This document shows, piece after piece, positions 31,401 through 42,460 of a stretch of DNA of 64,000 bases. The notes beneath the pieces are model-generated. The model saw only the letters and a list, made by a program, of their open reading frames with translations. It had not been told where the DNA came from and searched no databases. Position numbers and translations under genes: made by a program. This DNA comes from Gloeophyllum trabeum ATCC 11539 (Eukaryota > Basidiomycota > Agaricomycetes > Gloeophyllales > Gloeophyllaceae). The stretch is taken from NCBI RefSeq assembly GCF_000344685.1, contig NW_006920410.1, positions 2,242,693 through 2,306,692 of the forward strand, given 5' to 3'. Position 1 is the first letter of the stretch, and each line of letters opens with the position of its first letter.

Positions 31401-31614
31401 GAAGGTCGAGCAGGGCAGGGCCGGGAGGGAGACGGCGGTGGAGGTGAGTCGGAAGGCCGCTGGGCTGAGAAAGACATCGGTGGCGCCGAGAACCGAAGTG
31501 GCTGTGCTTGCTTCCTAATCAAGCAGGCAACGATCGAAGCAGGCTTTGCGAACCTTTGCCACCCACTCGCCAGCCAGTACTTCGACTCTACGCTCGTCTT
31601 CTGAGACCTCTAGC
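31401..31614. promoter_or_regulatory. divergent promoter of lipoyl synthase and MYND gene
   Basis: 214 bp between outward-reading start codons. No specific motif recognised. Confidence 0.4.
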
Positions 31615-32693
31615 ATGCCCGTCAATATTAGGTCGCTTCCTACTCGTCCGCCTGTTGACGAATCCGTTGCAGGACCCCTACCCATGTCCGATGATTTCGC
31701 CGTAGCCCTTGGTGCATACCAGTAGCACAGACGCTTTCCCTCCACTCAAGCCTTCTAACCTCGGCTGCATTACAGGCCTCAAGGAAAGCTCTTTCGCCCA
31801 TATACGGGAATTTCAGGCCAACATGACCGAGGAGGAACGCGTCCAGTACGTGTATGGAAGGCTGGTACGTCGGAACACGCAGTCGTCCTTATCCAGGTAC
31901 CAAACTTGCAGCCTCCAGTTGGTCCGCCTCAGGATGGAACCGCAGGAACAACAAGATGTCATACTGAGCCGATTTACAGCAATCTGGCTGCTCAAGCTGC
32001 TGGAGCGATGGCGCGCGTCCGAAGACCCAGGGTCTGTCTATTCCTTGTTACTTCCTCACATCTCGGACAACGTGTACTTCCAAGTCTTCCTTGCGTCCCG
32101 TCATCCCGCCGCAAAAGATATGACCTTGCACTATGCTCAGCGCCTTGCGAAAGCAACCTGGTCGAGGGTAGAAGATAGTGACATGGTGTTCGACGCATGT
32201 CAGCATCTCTCGACCATGCTGGTATACGAGGACTCGGACACGGTCTTGCCCCGCGAGCTTACGGATGTCCTCATCGACAAGATAAGCGCATGGCAAATCG
32301 CATACGCTCATCTCCCGAACATGGCGCCCCTTCCCCGAGCTATTGGTCTGCTCAAACGTCAAGTCAGCTGGGTTCGTGAAGGGCGGAAGGTCAAGGAGCA
32401 TATGGAGCGTGTACTGATGGCGTGCAACAAACCTGGCTGCACTGTCCCATACGTTCCGGGTACGGACACACTCCAGCAGTGTTCAGGATGCAAGACAGCT
32501 CGATATGTAAGTCTGTGTAACATCACCTGCGTAGCGTCGCATGACTGAGACTTCCTGCGAAGTGTTCTCCGGAGCATCAACGACAGCACGTACGTACAGT
32601 TCAATATGTTCGACCCTCACATTGACTAAAGCCTTACACAAGTGGAAAACGCACAAGCTGTTTTGTTTCCGACCAGCCTGGACGGAAGATTGA
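31615..32693 (+). CDS. MYND-type zinc finger protein
   Basis: I cannot name this protein beyond its zinc finger. It starts MPVNIRSLPTRPPVDE. An intron with a TTCTAAC branch site joins DDFAVALG to LKESSFAHIREFQANM. The middle is a predicted helical region of about 200 residues (ERVQYVYGRLVRRNTQSSL, ILSRFTAIWLLKLLERWR, YFQVFLASRHPAAKDM). The C-terminus is a MYND finger rebuilt from three exons: CNKPGCTVPYVPG, QQCSGCKTARY, CSPEHQRQH, WKTHKLFCF. It has the Cys/His pattern expected for two zinc ions, then ends PAWTED and TGA 32691-32693. MYND fingers usually bind proline-rich partners; the function here is unknown. Confidence 0.82.
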
Positions 32694-32976
32694 GATGACT
32701 GGTGTGGGCATGGTCTAATACGTTGTAACTATTGTACATAGTGCGATATCTGCTGAGCCCAATAGCCAGCTGGTCCAGAAATGTTACAATGAAACCATGA
32801 GTGGATTCCTCGATGTGTCAGACAGCGGTTGTCAGCAGAATCGTAAGGCGGACCTCTTCGGCAATGTCCGAGCGGAGTCTCGAGAGTGCTACTGCCTGAA
32901 CCTTATTTTTCCTACCAATCCACACGAGCCAAAAGACACCCCCACCGACGTCCCGGGCCTCTACACACCTTCAGCA
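32694..32976. promoter_or_regulatory. promoter and leader of eS28 gene
   Basis: Under 300 bp between the MYND stop and the eS28 ATG. An open frame from 32797 runs in frame across the ATG but shows no conserved sequence before it, so I treat it as leader. Confidence 0.45.
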
Positions 32977-33362
32977 ATGGTGAGTTCTCTCCTCTATGCA
33001 TGCTTGCAGACTGGAGGCTGACAGTTATCGCAGGATTCATCAAAAGCCCCCGTCAAGCTCGCAAAAGTCATCAAGGTTTGCTTTGGCTGACCGTCATTCG
33101 AAGATATGCTCTCACCTCGACCCATTTCTCCTTGCTTTGCTTAGGTCCTCGGCCGGACAGGTTCTCGAGGTGGTGTCACCCAGGTCCGGGTAGAATTCAT
33201 GGACGACACGAGCCGGACGATCATCCGTAACGTCAAGGGCCCGGTGCGGGAGGAGGATATCTTGGCTCTCCTGGAGAGTGAGCGTGAAGCCCGGTACGTC
33301 TCCCGCCTATCTTGGGAAGTCGTGATACTCACATACGTTCCGACTACAGCCGTCTGCGCTAG
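32977..33362 (+). CDS. RPS28: 40S ribosomal protein eS28
   Basis: Component of the small cytoplasmic ribosomal subunit. The first coding exon is only ATG (32977-32979), followed by a 54 nt intron (32980-33033, GTGAGT..CGCAG). Exon 2: [14 protein letters not shown]. Exon 3: [50 protein letters not shown]. Exon 4 adds RLR and TAG (33360-33362). About 68 residues, the normal size, and the family's invariant C-terminus is present. Confidence 0.95.
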
Positions 33363-33920
33363 TCTGGTTATCTCGCTGTTCCCTACATCATTCCTGCTGT
33401 TGTCTCTGCATTTGTATCACTCAGGCTTGTTATATGATTCATGCTATGGTATGAAGTTCTCGCCCGCAGCGTATCTCGTGCGTCGCCAGCATGTATTCTC
33501 CGCTTCCGAGGAAGACAGATAGTGGCGCATCCTTGAGAGTTATGCCGCATACCGCTACATCGATTGTGCCAATCTGAGTTGAGCAGAAATAACTTATTCG
33601 CCACGTTCGCAACGGTGCGAGCTCTTCCGGGCTGTAGTCTCTGGATATGGGCATAACATTTGCTTGGAAAGTAACGTGCTTCGCGAGGTATCAGGGTTGT
33701 TCTCGCGAGGTGGATTACGATGTCTGTCTTGTTCTACCTTCTCTTTTGGCAAATCGTCAGCCATGCTACTTTCACGGCGTCTGCAACTGCCGAGATATGC
33801 GCACTTATATCGGAGGAGGCGGTCGGGCACAGGACTATTGGCCGCTAGCAAAACATCCCCTGCCGGTCTCATCGGGCCCAGTCAGCACGCCATCCCGCTG
33901 TCGCACGTCTGCTCATCGCA
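33363..33920. other. intergenic region between eS28 and GT8 gene
   Basis: About 560 bp holding the eS28 3' flank and the GT8 promoter. Minus-strand open frames of 71-92 codons (33439-33872) lack recognisable domains. Confidence 0.45.
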
Positions 33921-35027
33921 ATGTTCCCCAGAGCCGCGTATGTCTCGCTCGTGACGAAAACCGAGTACCTGCCTGGCATTCTCGTGGTCGACCATTGCCT
34001 CAAGTCGGTTGGGTCGCGCTACCCGCTGGTGGTCATGGTCACCCCGACCCTCCCTGAGGAGGCCCGGAACGTCCTTGCCAGGCGGGGAATTGCTATGCGT
34101 GAGGTCGAACGGCTCAGTCCGAGGGCAGGCAGTCATAAGCTGGCCGCTCACGATGCCAGGTTCGACGATACGTGGACCAAGCTCCGGTGAGCAGGACGCC
34201 ACGCGCATGACTGCGTATGTCTGACTGATGTCGGTACTCCAGAGCCTTCAGCCTGATCGAATACGAGGTATGGAGCCGACCGCGTACTCCGGGCAGACTC
34301 GTCTTACCTGGCCGCTGCAGCGCGTCGTCCTGATGGACTCGGACATGATCGTCCGGAGGAACATGGATGAACTCATGACGTTAGACCTGCCCAGGGGCTG
34401 GATCGCTGCTGCACACGCTTGCGCATGCAACCCCCGCAAGCTGAAGCACTACCCCTCGGATTGGTCAGTACCTCTTCGTCGACCTCTTAGCATCCTATAA
34501 TGTCTGATATTGATATCCCGTTAAGGATACCTGAGAACTGCGCTTATACTCCCTTGAGCCATCCATCAGCTTTGACGAATCCAACGCCAATCACAGACTC
34601 TAGTCCTCGACCTTACCGCCTGCTTAATTCTGGTACAGTTGTTCTCTCGCCGTCCGAAGAAGTCATGAGGGATATTACCAATTTCCTGCACACTTCCCCC
34701 TTGGTCGCGACATTCTCTTTCCCTGACCAAGACTTGCTATCGGAATTCTTCAAAGGCCGGTGGAAGCCGCTTCCTTGGTGCTACAATGCACTGAAGACAT
34801 TGAGAATTATCCACAAGCCCTTGTGGCGTGACGAAGAAATACGGTGTCTCCATTACATCCTCCACGACAAGCCATGGCATCGTCGGATAGGTGCCGAAGG
34901 TGCTGATGAACAGTACGAGGACATGCATAAATGGTGGTGGGATATGTTTGACGAGGTTGCGCGTGACATGCAGAAGTCAGACCCCGCAGGTTGGCAGCTC
35001 GTTTCTGCGCAGGTCGCACGGGCATAA
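33921..35027 (+). CDS. glycosyltransferase family 8 (glycogenin/galactinol synthase-like)
   Basis: Transfers a sugar from a nucleotide sugar; acceptor unknown. It starts MFPRAAYVSLVTKTEYLPGI, the first beta strand of the GT-A fold. Next come VVDHCLKSVGSRYPLVVMVT and AFSLIEYE (a short exon). The metal-binding D-x-D is in RVVLMDSDMIVRRNMDEL. Then GWIAAAHACACNPRKLKHYP, ENCAYTPLSHP, RLLNSGTVVLSPSEEVM, FSFPDQDLLSEFFKGRW and WCYNALKTLRIIH. The HxxGxxKPW-like C-terminal segment reads HYILHDKPWHRR. TAA 35025-35027. Four exons. No signal peptide or membrane segment, so probably cytosolic. Closest in layout to fungal galactinol synthase-like GT8 enzymes; the true substrate cannot be read from sequence. 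Confidence 0.85.
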
Positions 35028-35139
35028 TGCCATTTAAGTAGTGCCATTCAAGTATGCGATCGTATAGTATGGGTTAACATTGCATACACGATACAGGATA
35101 ATAATACATCTTAGATAATAATACGAAATTCTGTTCATC

Positions 35140-36603
35140 TTATGCTCGCCAGGCAACGTATACCTCGTCAGTCCGGAACCTAATGATTGATGAGCATGAA
35201 ATAAGTATCTAAGGAAAGGCCCGGACTAACCGTTGTGTGCAAGTACTCTTTGAAATGGGCGTCGTAAGTCCCATCCTGAAACTCAAAAGGCCAGCCTGCG
35301 CGATCATGATACCATTGTCAATGCAGAACCTGAGCGTGTGTTGCTCAATACCAGTCTGCGCAAAGTACTGATCGTACCCACCGTTCATCCGTAGCGAACA
35401 CCTTGCCCCCTCGCTCAGATGCCATTATGCCCATCATCTGCTGCAAGCGTTCATTGCCTTCCCAGCTGTTAGACGTAGCGAAACAACGGGTGAAAGTGAA
35501 GCGGACTTACTACCGACACCGCCTACAATTAGAACCTCCCTGCTACCGATGTGCGCCATGGCACGTTCAGTTATTTCTACAAGCATAGCAAAAACTGTTT
35601 CTTGCAACGAGAAGCAGAGGTCGGCGGGAGTGATGATATCTTCATCGAGAGTACTCTGAGCGTCCGGGCGGTATCGCTTGTCTTGTGTATACGCCTCTGC
35701 TGCAGTCAAGATCCCTGAGAGGCTCACGTCCATTCCTTTCGTAGTGTATGGCAGCGGTAGGAGGCGTTTCCCCCTGTCATTCTGTCAGCAGAGCCTGTAT
35801 GGAGGAGTCCCCGTATCATACAGACTTCTTTGCTTCTTGTTCGATGTTATACCCAGGAAAGGGGTCATTGCTCAAGTTGATGACCCTTGCGAATCGGTCT
35901 AGACAGTTCCCCACCGCGATATCCAGTGTCTCTCCGAATATGCGATATCGCTGCTTAGAATACGCGATCACTTGCGAGTTGCCGCCGGAGACATAGAGGA
36001 CGACGGGATTCTGTGCACCGGTGACGACCCGCCCCATTTCAATATCTGTGCATGAATATTAGAAGACATGGTCCTCGGAACAAGTCTGGCTGCTCACGGC
36101 CTACGCAGTGGTTTACCCCCACTAAAGGCTTGTCATATAGTAGGGAAAGCGTGCGGGCGACGAGAGCGACGGAGACTAGGGGAGCTCCCATCCCAGGACC
36201 TGCACCAGACCCCACTGTAAGCTGACACGGCGGGCGTACATTCTGAAATAGCTTTACCTTTGGTATAACATATGCAATCTATGTCATGCATAGAGATACC
36301 GGCCTGCTTGACCGCATCTTCGATCACTGTCAGTGCCCATTGTCGATGGTGCTGGGCTGTCTCCCTCGGAAGGAACCCCTCCCCCGGGGGTGTCATATGT
36401 GTATGGCGTATATTGGATAGCACAACAGACGAGCCGTCCGCATCGTGTTTTATTACACCAGCACCCAGTTTATTGGCAGATCCTTCAAGACCCAATGCAT
36501 AGTACGCCCGATCTAATCACAAGATGAGCTGAATTATACACCTAAGTCATGCAATCCTACCGGGCTTCTTCAGCGGCGAGACTTTACGAAGTCGTCCAGG
36601 CAT
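35140..36603 (-). CDS. KAE1: tRNA N6-adenosine threonylcarbamoyltransferase, KEOPS subunit Kae1
   Basis: Catalytic subunit of the KEOPS complex, which makes t6A at position 37 of ANN-decoding tRNAs. The first exon is [14 protein letters not shown], then [18 protein letters not shown]. Core motifs: [46 protein letters not shown] with the two metal-binding His, [78 protein letters not shown]. The last exon reads [15 protein letters not shown] 35140-35142. The short N-terminus without a targeting sequence identifies the cytosolic Kae1 rather than mitochondrial Qri7. Confidence 0.94.
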
Positions 36604-36968
36604 GTTGGAAGAACGAATCTGCTAAGCTCTGCGTGAAAGGTGAGAGTGCAAGTCACTGAGGCAAGTGCCATTGACATGACTCGCGTCGAAGTGCGGATGT
36701 TGCGGATGCCAGTGATCGACAGCAGTCGGCATATCTTTTAGAATTATCTGACATGCAATTGACATGGACGAACTCTAAATCTACGATGGAGTGGTGCACA
36801 AACGCATTGTCCATCTCATTCGCAGCGATATGTATCTGGCCTCCGAATGTATCCTCCTCAACTAAATACCACGAAGCTGCGCATAAATGCAAAAGATATA
36901 CGGCGAATTACGTCTATGACCATACATATAACCTAACAAAAACTTTTCAAAACATGGTCAAAACCCGC
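36604..36968. other. intergenic region, KAE1 promoter and E2 3' end
   Basis: About 365 bp; A/T-richer than its surroundings near 36860-36960. No gene seen. Confidence 0.45.
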
Positions 36969-38590
36969 TCAAAGCATGAACGTGAGCGGGTTCTCGAGGT
37001 AACCCTTAAAGGCGGACAACCAGCGCGCGCCCACAGCCCCATCCACCGTCCGGTGATCCGAGCTCAATGTCACCTTCATGATGTTGACAGTCTTGAAACC
37101 GCGCTCCTCCTCAGGTGCGGGCACCAGAGTCGGGGAAGTCGAGCCAATCGCAAGGATGCACGACTGGGGAGGGTTGATGATAGCCGTGAAATGGCTGATG
37201 TCGTACATTCCCAAGTTGGATACCGTGAAGGTGCCGCCCTGCAAGGAGACTGGTCAGTATAACCCACGCGTGATGGAATACGTCCTGCTGTACCTGATAC
37301 TCTTGAGGTTGCAACTTGCCATCACGGGCCTTCTTCGCCAAAGACTTCGCCTCCGACGAGATAGTAGCCAGACCTTTCGAACCGACGTCCTTGATTATAG
37401 GCGTGATCAATCCAGTTGGCGTAGCTACGGCCACGGAAATGTCAGCCTTCTTGTACCTGCAACCACTTGTGAGCGTCATATTGCACTGCAATGTAAGTCT
37501 TCTTACTGTCGGATGACCTCTCCCAACCAGGCCGAGTTAGCCTCCGGGACATCGGACAATGCACAAGCCACGGCCTTGAGGATGAAGTCGTTGACGCTCA
37601 ACTTCGCGGCCTTGTCCTTCTCAGACAAAGTCTTGTTAAATACTTCCCGTAACTTCAAGACCTTGTCCATGTTGATGTCGACCGTGAGGTAGTAGTGAGG
37701 GAGTTCTTGCTTCGACTGGGTCAGACGGGTCCCTATAGTACGACGCATGCTGCTGATGGGAACGTCCGTGTACTCCGGCAGAGCAGCGGAAGGTTGAGGA
37801 GTTGCAGTAGTGGCAGCTGCACCTGCGCTCGGCTGGTATTTCTCAACATCCTCGCGGAGAATCCTGCCGTTAGGACCAGAACCCTTGACCTTGGATAAGG
37901 GAACCCCACGTTCGAGAGCAATCTTCTTCGCGATTGGGGACGCGAATATCCGGTCACCGGCAGGAAGTTCGGACTTGGTCTCAGCGGGAGGGGATTCCTT
38001 CGGTGGTGCCGGATTCGACTCCTCCTGCTTCGGCGGCGGAGGGGGGGCGGCCTCTTCCTTCTTGGGCTGTGAAGAAGGAGCTGAAGCGGCCTCTGCAGCC
38101 AGCGCCTCCGCACCAGACAAGTCATCGCCTTCTTCAGCAACAATTGCGATCGGGGTACCGACGGCGATGTTTTTGGCCCCATCCTGGGCCTATAAATGAA
38201 CTGTGTCAGGACTGCTACTGAGCAAGAAGAGGTGACACTAACGATGATTTTGGCGACGATACCATCGTCCTGCGCCTCGACATCAATTGTGGCTTTATCG
38301 GTTTCCTGTGCCAGACGCGGGTTAAGTAGACGCGACGGGCGGAATATACTTTAGGCGCACAATCTCGAGAAGGACGTCGCCTGCCGCAAAAGACTCTCCC
38401 TCCTTCTTTTTCCAAGACGCAATGCCGCCCTCAGTCATCGTCGGACTCATAGCAGGCATTGCGAACTTGGAGAGCGCATTCCTCCGAGCGGAGACGTGTA
38501 TACCTAAGTCGAACAGGTCAGTGCCGAGGCTTGACGCCGCCGCCAACGATACGTACGCCGCGACAGAATACGAGCCAGAGAGGACGACAT
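36969..38590 (-). CDS. LAT1: pyruvate dehydrogenase E2, dihydrolipoyl acetyltransferase, mitochondrial
   Basis: Core subunit of the pyruvate dehydrogenase complex in the mitochondrial matrix. The presequence starts [17 protein letters not shown] single lipoyl domain follows ([20 protein letters not shown], then the lipoyl-lysine motif [15 protein letters not shown] after an intron). Next is an Ala/Pro/Lys/Glu-rich linker. The E1-binding domain is [17 protein letters not shown], then [16 protein letters not shown]. The catalytic domain has [93 protein letters not shown] and the active-site [13 protein letters not shown]. It ends LENPLTFML, stop at 36969. Divergent from CSL4, with 184 bp between starts. 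Confidence 0.95.
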
Positions 38591-38774
38591 GTTGACCGAG
38601 AGAGCAGCGAGCGTGTGTGCAGCCAGCAAGCCAACTTTTACTTGGGAAGGAGTGACACGACTATGTCCGAGATGACAAACAGCGGCAAATTCCCGCCCAC
38701 GTCTCTCCGAGGTATCGTTACGGCCGTCCCGCGTCCGACCCGCGTCCCCACCCTCAACACCGTGTACGTTCGGA
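38591..38774. promoter_or_regulatory. bidirectional promoter, pyruvate dehydrogenase E2 and CSL4
   Basis: 184 bp between two start codons reading outward. No motif recognised; the spacing alone implies shared regulatory DNA. Confidence 0.45.
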
Positions 38775-39509
38775 ATGGCAGCCGACCTCGTTCTCCCAGG
38801 ACAGCCCATCCAGCTGCCCAGGGGTCCCGCCCCGCAGCTGGGCACCGGTGTCTACAGCAGGGACGGCCAAGTCAGAGCCAGTCTCCTCGGTGTCCCCCGC
38901 CAGGAAGGATCTGTCGGTCTTTCTCTTCTATGTTCGCTTACATCGGCTTGAAATGATATGGGACTTGTTTGGGCTCTCTATGTTATTTAGACTCTGACTA
39001 TATCGCGAATAACGCCGCGAGCCCCAGTGCCTAACTCGATAGTGCTTGGTTCTGTCACTCGGCTCACACCCGTACAAGCTATGGTCGCGATTACAGTCGT
39101 CGACGGGGTTCCTTTGCCCCTCGGTGAAGAGTTTACTGGCGTCATTCGTGCGCAAGACGTTCGGTCCACAGAGAAGGACAAGGTCAAGATAGGTGATTGC
39201 TTCAGAGGCGGGGATGTCGTCAAAGGCCTGGTGGTACGTGTCTTGCAGCTGCTGTGACGGTTTGACCGACGTTATTGCAGATATCTCTCGGTGATGCTAG
39301 GAGTTATTATATCACCACTGCCCGTAACGATCTTGGAGTGATATTTGCAACGAGCGAAGCGGGTGAGTCGTCCAATTCTGTGAGAGCGAACTACATTTCA
39401 CACCTATCTCCCAGGTGCTACCATGGAGCCCGTATCATGGCAAGAAATGCGCTGCCCAATGACTGGGAGACTCGAGAAACGAAAATGCGCTAAACCTGAG
39501 GGACTGTAG
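38775..39509 (+). CDS. CSL4: exosome complex subunit Csl4
   Basis: S1-domain cap subunit of the RNA exosome, needed for 3'-5' RNA processing and decay. The start MAADLVLPGQPIQLPRGPAP matches the family N-terminus, then GTGVYSRDGQVRASLLGVPR and QEGS. After an intron: TLTISRITPRAPVPNSIVLG, SVTRLTPVQAMVAITVVDGV, the S1 core FTGVIRAQDVRSTEKDKVKI and GDCFRGGDVVKGLV. Then ISLGDARSYYITTARNDLGV and the last exon ATMEPVSWQEMRCPMTGRLE, KRKCAKPEGL, TAG 39507-39509. The C-terminal Cys pair matches the zinc-ribbon-like end of the family. Four exons. Confidence 0.93.
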
Positions 39510-39856
39510 CTGCCCCACCCCTTAGCAATACACGTAGGATAGTCGAATAGAGAATACTATACTGTAATAAGATGACAATGAGGCAGAGCTCGTTTCCATT
39601 GTGCCCCGTCAGGACAGGCGCATATAACGAGCAAGGTGAGAACGCGCGGGCCAAACAGCTGCGCCACCGTCGCGTGTCGGCCTACATTCGTCGAATCACA
39701 CGGAAGCAGCATCTCCTTCAAGTTCAACATCCCCGGCCGTGGGGGTGGTCTCTCTCGCAACCAGGCTCTGGTTTGGGTGTCGTATACCCTCTGGTTTGAC
39801 ACTGGATTATGACCGCTGTTCTCTCTGCGACTGATCCTCTCAGGCGGGATAGGATC

Positions 39857-42016
39857 ATGGGGCACGATGATAATCAGATCAAGTATGCGTAGCGTTGCAT
39901 GTTCGGGAGTTACAGACATTGAAACCTCATGCGTTGCAGTTTCTCTACCGTACCGACGGACTGGAGGGCGAAGTACAACGAGGTGGCCGATATGCTGGCA
40001 GAAACTCGCGCCGAACTCGAAGACTTCCAGAACTCCAGCAAGGAACTGGAAGAGGAGTTGGAAAGAGAATTGGAGAGAACAGAGAAGGCCCAGCAGGAGC
40101 TGAAGGTGAAGGCCGCCAGAGCCGAGTCCGAGAGAGACGAATGGAAGGTTAGCTCATGCCAGCCACTCCGCGGAACATCTGTGCTGACTGTTTCTCCAGA
40201 ATAAGTTTATGTCCCTTCAAACTACCCATAATACAACCACCACTTCTCTGCAGCGCGAGCTGGACACGCTGAGACAGGAGCATCAGCACGTTAAAGTGCA
40301 ATTGCGGGAGCTAGAGATGGGTAATGATGATCTGGAGCGGAATGAGAGGGCCATCTCTTCTAGCCTGGCTGACATCGAGTCGAAATATTCCCGAGTATTG
40401 GAGGAGAAGATTCTTTTAGAACATGAGCTGCTGGACAAGGCTCACTTGGAAGAGGAGTGTCAGCGTCTAAGAGACGAGCTGAGAGGTGGGCTCTCATTAT
40501 CCCCGGCCGCAGGAACATACTGACACGTTTCTCAGATGCTAATGAAGAAATATCCGTCATAAAGGACCAGCTGGCTGCGGTACAAGCACGACAGGTAGTG
40601 ACAGAGCTGTCTACCCCGCCATCGTCTGCGCCAGCTTCAGATGAGAATCTTCTTAGCACAGCGCCTCCGGCTGATCTACAGCTTTCCGATCTCTCGCCCC
40701 CATGTCTAGAGCCTTCAGCAGCACCGCCAGTTGCACCACCTTCTCCGCCAGCTGAACCGGATACGCCTAAGCAGACGGCGCAGCGGTCGCCGTTCAACCC
40801 AACTCGTTCCATCAGGCCCCCTGGCTCAAGCTCATCTCCTTTCGCGCGCTCAACCACCTTGCCAACATTATATACTCGTGGTACTCCTAAGACTCCGACG
40901 TCCAGACCAGGACTGGCCACCCGTACTTCATCAACGAGCACAACAAGTATTACTACCACTACCGGAACTGCCTCTAGGAGTAAAGGTGTCCAAATGGTGT
41001 CGGAGATGCGTGCACGGGTGAAGAATTTGGAACAGAAGATCCATACCCGCGTGCCTCGCTTGCGGATGGGCAGCGTGACAGGCAAAAATCCTGTGGCAGA
41101 ATCGACGTCTAGCCCTATAGCAAGCACGTCGTCGCCTGTCCCATCCACTAGTTCTTCGACCCTGCGATCAGAGACTTCAAGAAGGAGTGCTGAGAGCTAC
41201 GACAGCCAGAAGAGCGAAACGAAGCGAGTGGTATCCCCAGCAGACTCTACAGGCTGGGTCCTCATTATGGAGGATTCGCCTACTCCCGTGAAGGAGAAGG
41301 ATAAGGAGCGCCGAAGATCATCAAGCCCCCTCCGACCCTTAGCACCCAGTGCTTTCCGTTCTCCGAAGTCGAGCCTAGATGAGACTGAGTCGTTCACGAA
41401 TACAAGCAGAAGGAGCCAGTATGCCCTGTCGAAGAGTACTACCGGAATAAGGCGCCCGCAGTCCCGGCTATCGGACGGGAGAACGAGTGCCAGTACGGCT
41501 ACTACTGCCAGCTCCATCCATACTCCCCTGTCCTCCCGACCTTGCACGCCGACGTTCCTGCCCCTGCCTACAAGCAGCATTCATTCAACTTCGAATTTGA
41601 AGAAATCCGTAGGGCCTGGGGCAAAACCACCTTCACAGCCTAAACGTTCATCATTGGGTCACAGCCCGGTCAAGGGTGGCTTCAGTTTCCGCGAGAGACC
41701 ATACACCATGCCAGCGCCGCCCAGACCGGAGAGTGAGGCGTCTTCGTCCTCTGCCAGAACGTCGAGCGATAATCATGGGCATGGAAGCCCCAACACCGAG
41801 AAAGAATTACCACGATTCCCCCAAAGCCAGTCAAACGTGACTCTGCGGCCACCATCCAAGTTTGCAATGAGTTCCTCGTTGCTGTCGCAGAGCAGAATCG
41901 GACGGCCTTCCGGGGGTAGGAGAAGTGGCGGGGGTGATCTTTCCGATGACCCGTCTTCTGGTGACAGAACTCGAGGTAGATCTGGTAGCACTGTGTATGG
42001 TCGCAGTGCTGCTTGA
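39857..42016 (+). CDS. NudE/NDEL1-like nuclear distribution protein
   Basis: Coiled-coil partner of dynein and LIS1 in nuclear migration. A tiny first exon encodes MGHDDNQI and joins to NFSTVPTDWRAKYNEVADML. A long coiled coil follows: ETRAELEDFQNSSKELEEEL, KFMSLQTTHNTTTTSLQREL, RQEHQHVKVQLRELEMGNDD, LEEKILLEHELLDKAHLEEE. The family's conserved N-terminal region is present. The second half is Ser/Thr/Pro-rich and disordered, with short helical pieces (VQMVSEMRARVKNLEQKIHT). It ends SGSTVYGRSAA, TGA 42014-42016. The coiled coil fits NudE, while the tail gives no further clue. Confidence 0.85.
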
Positions 42017-42460
42017 TTTTGATCGACGGTTCAGCCGTATTCTCTCACCTGATCGCGTCATGTTGCATGCTTTCGCGTCTGCTGTATTGTCTTCTCTTCA
42101 TTGACTTATGGGAATTCTTATTATTTCACCCTCATACGGCAAGGGTTGTTCTTATATTCCACCACTGTGCTTTTAATCATTTACCCCCCTTCACAACGCA
42201 AAACCCAAAACCCACATTCCTTCCCCTACCGGTGCAATACGTATAATCCGTACATTCCTCCCGCCATTCCTTATGCCCTATAAACCATGACGATATGATG
42301 ATATACCTAGTAGTTAGGAGATGACGGTGATGAAGAGATAGTAGTGCCAGTTGTGTCTTGTATATGAGAGCTGCTTGGCAATGGTAGTACTTAATGCGCT
42401 CATGAGTAACCCGCGTCATGCATTGTGGCGGTGGCCTCGACTTGCCACAAACCTACCACC
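42017..42460. other. intergenic region between NudE-like and ESS2-like genes
   Basis: About 440 bp with a pyrimidine- and A/C-rich part near 42180-42240. It holds the 3' flank of one gene and the promoter of the next; no gene seen. Confidence 0.45.
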
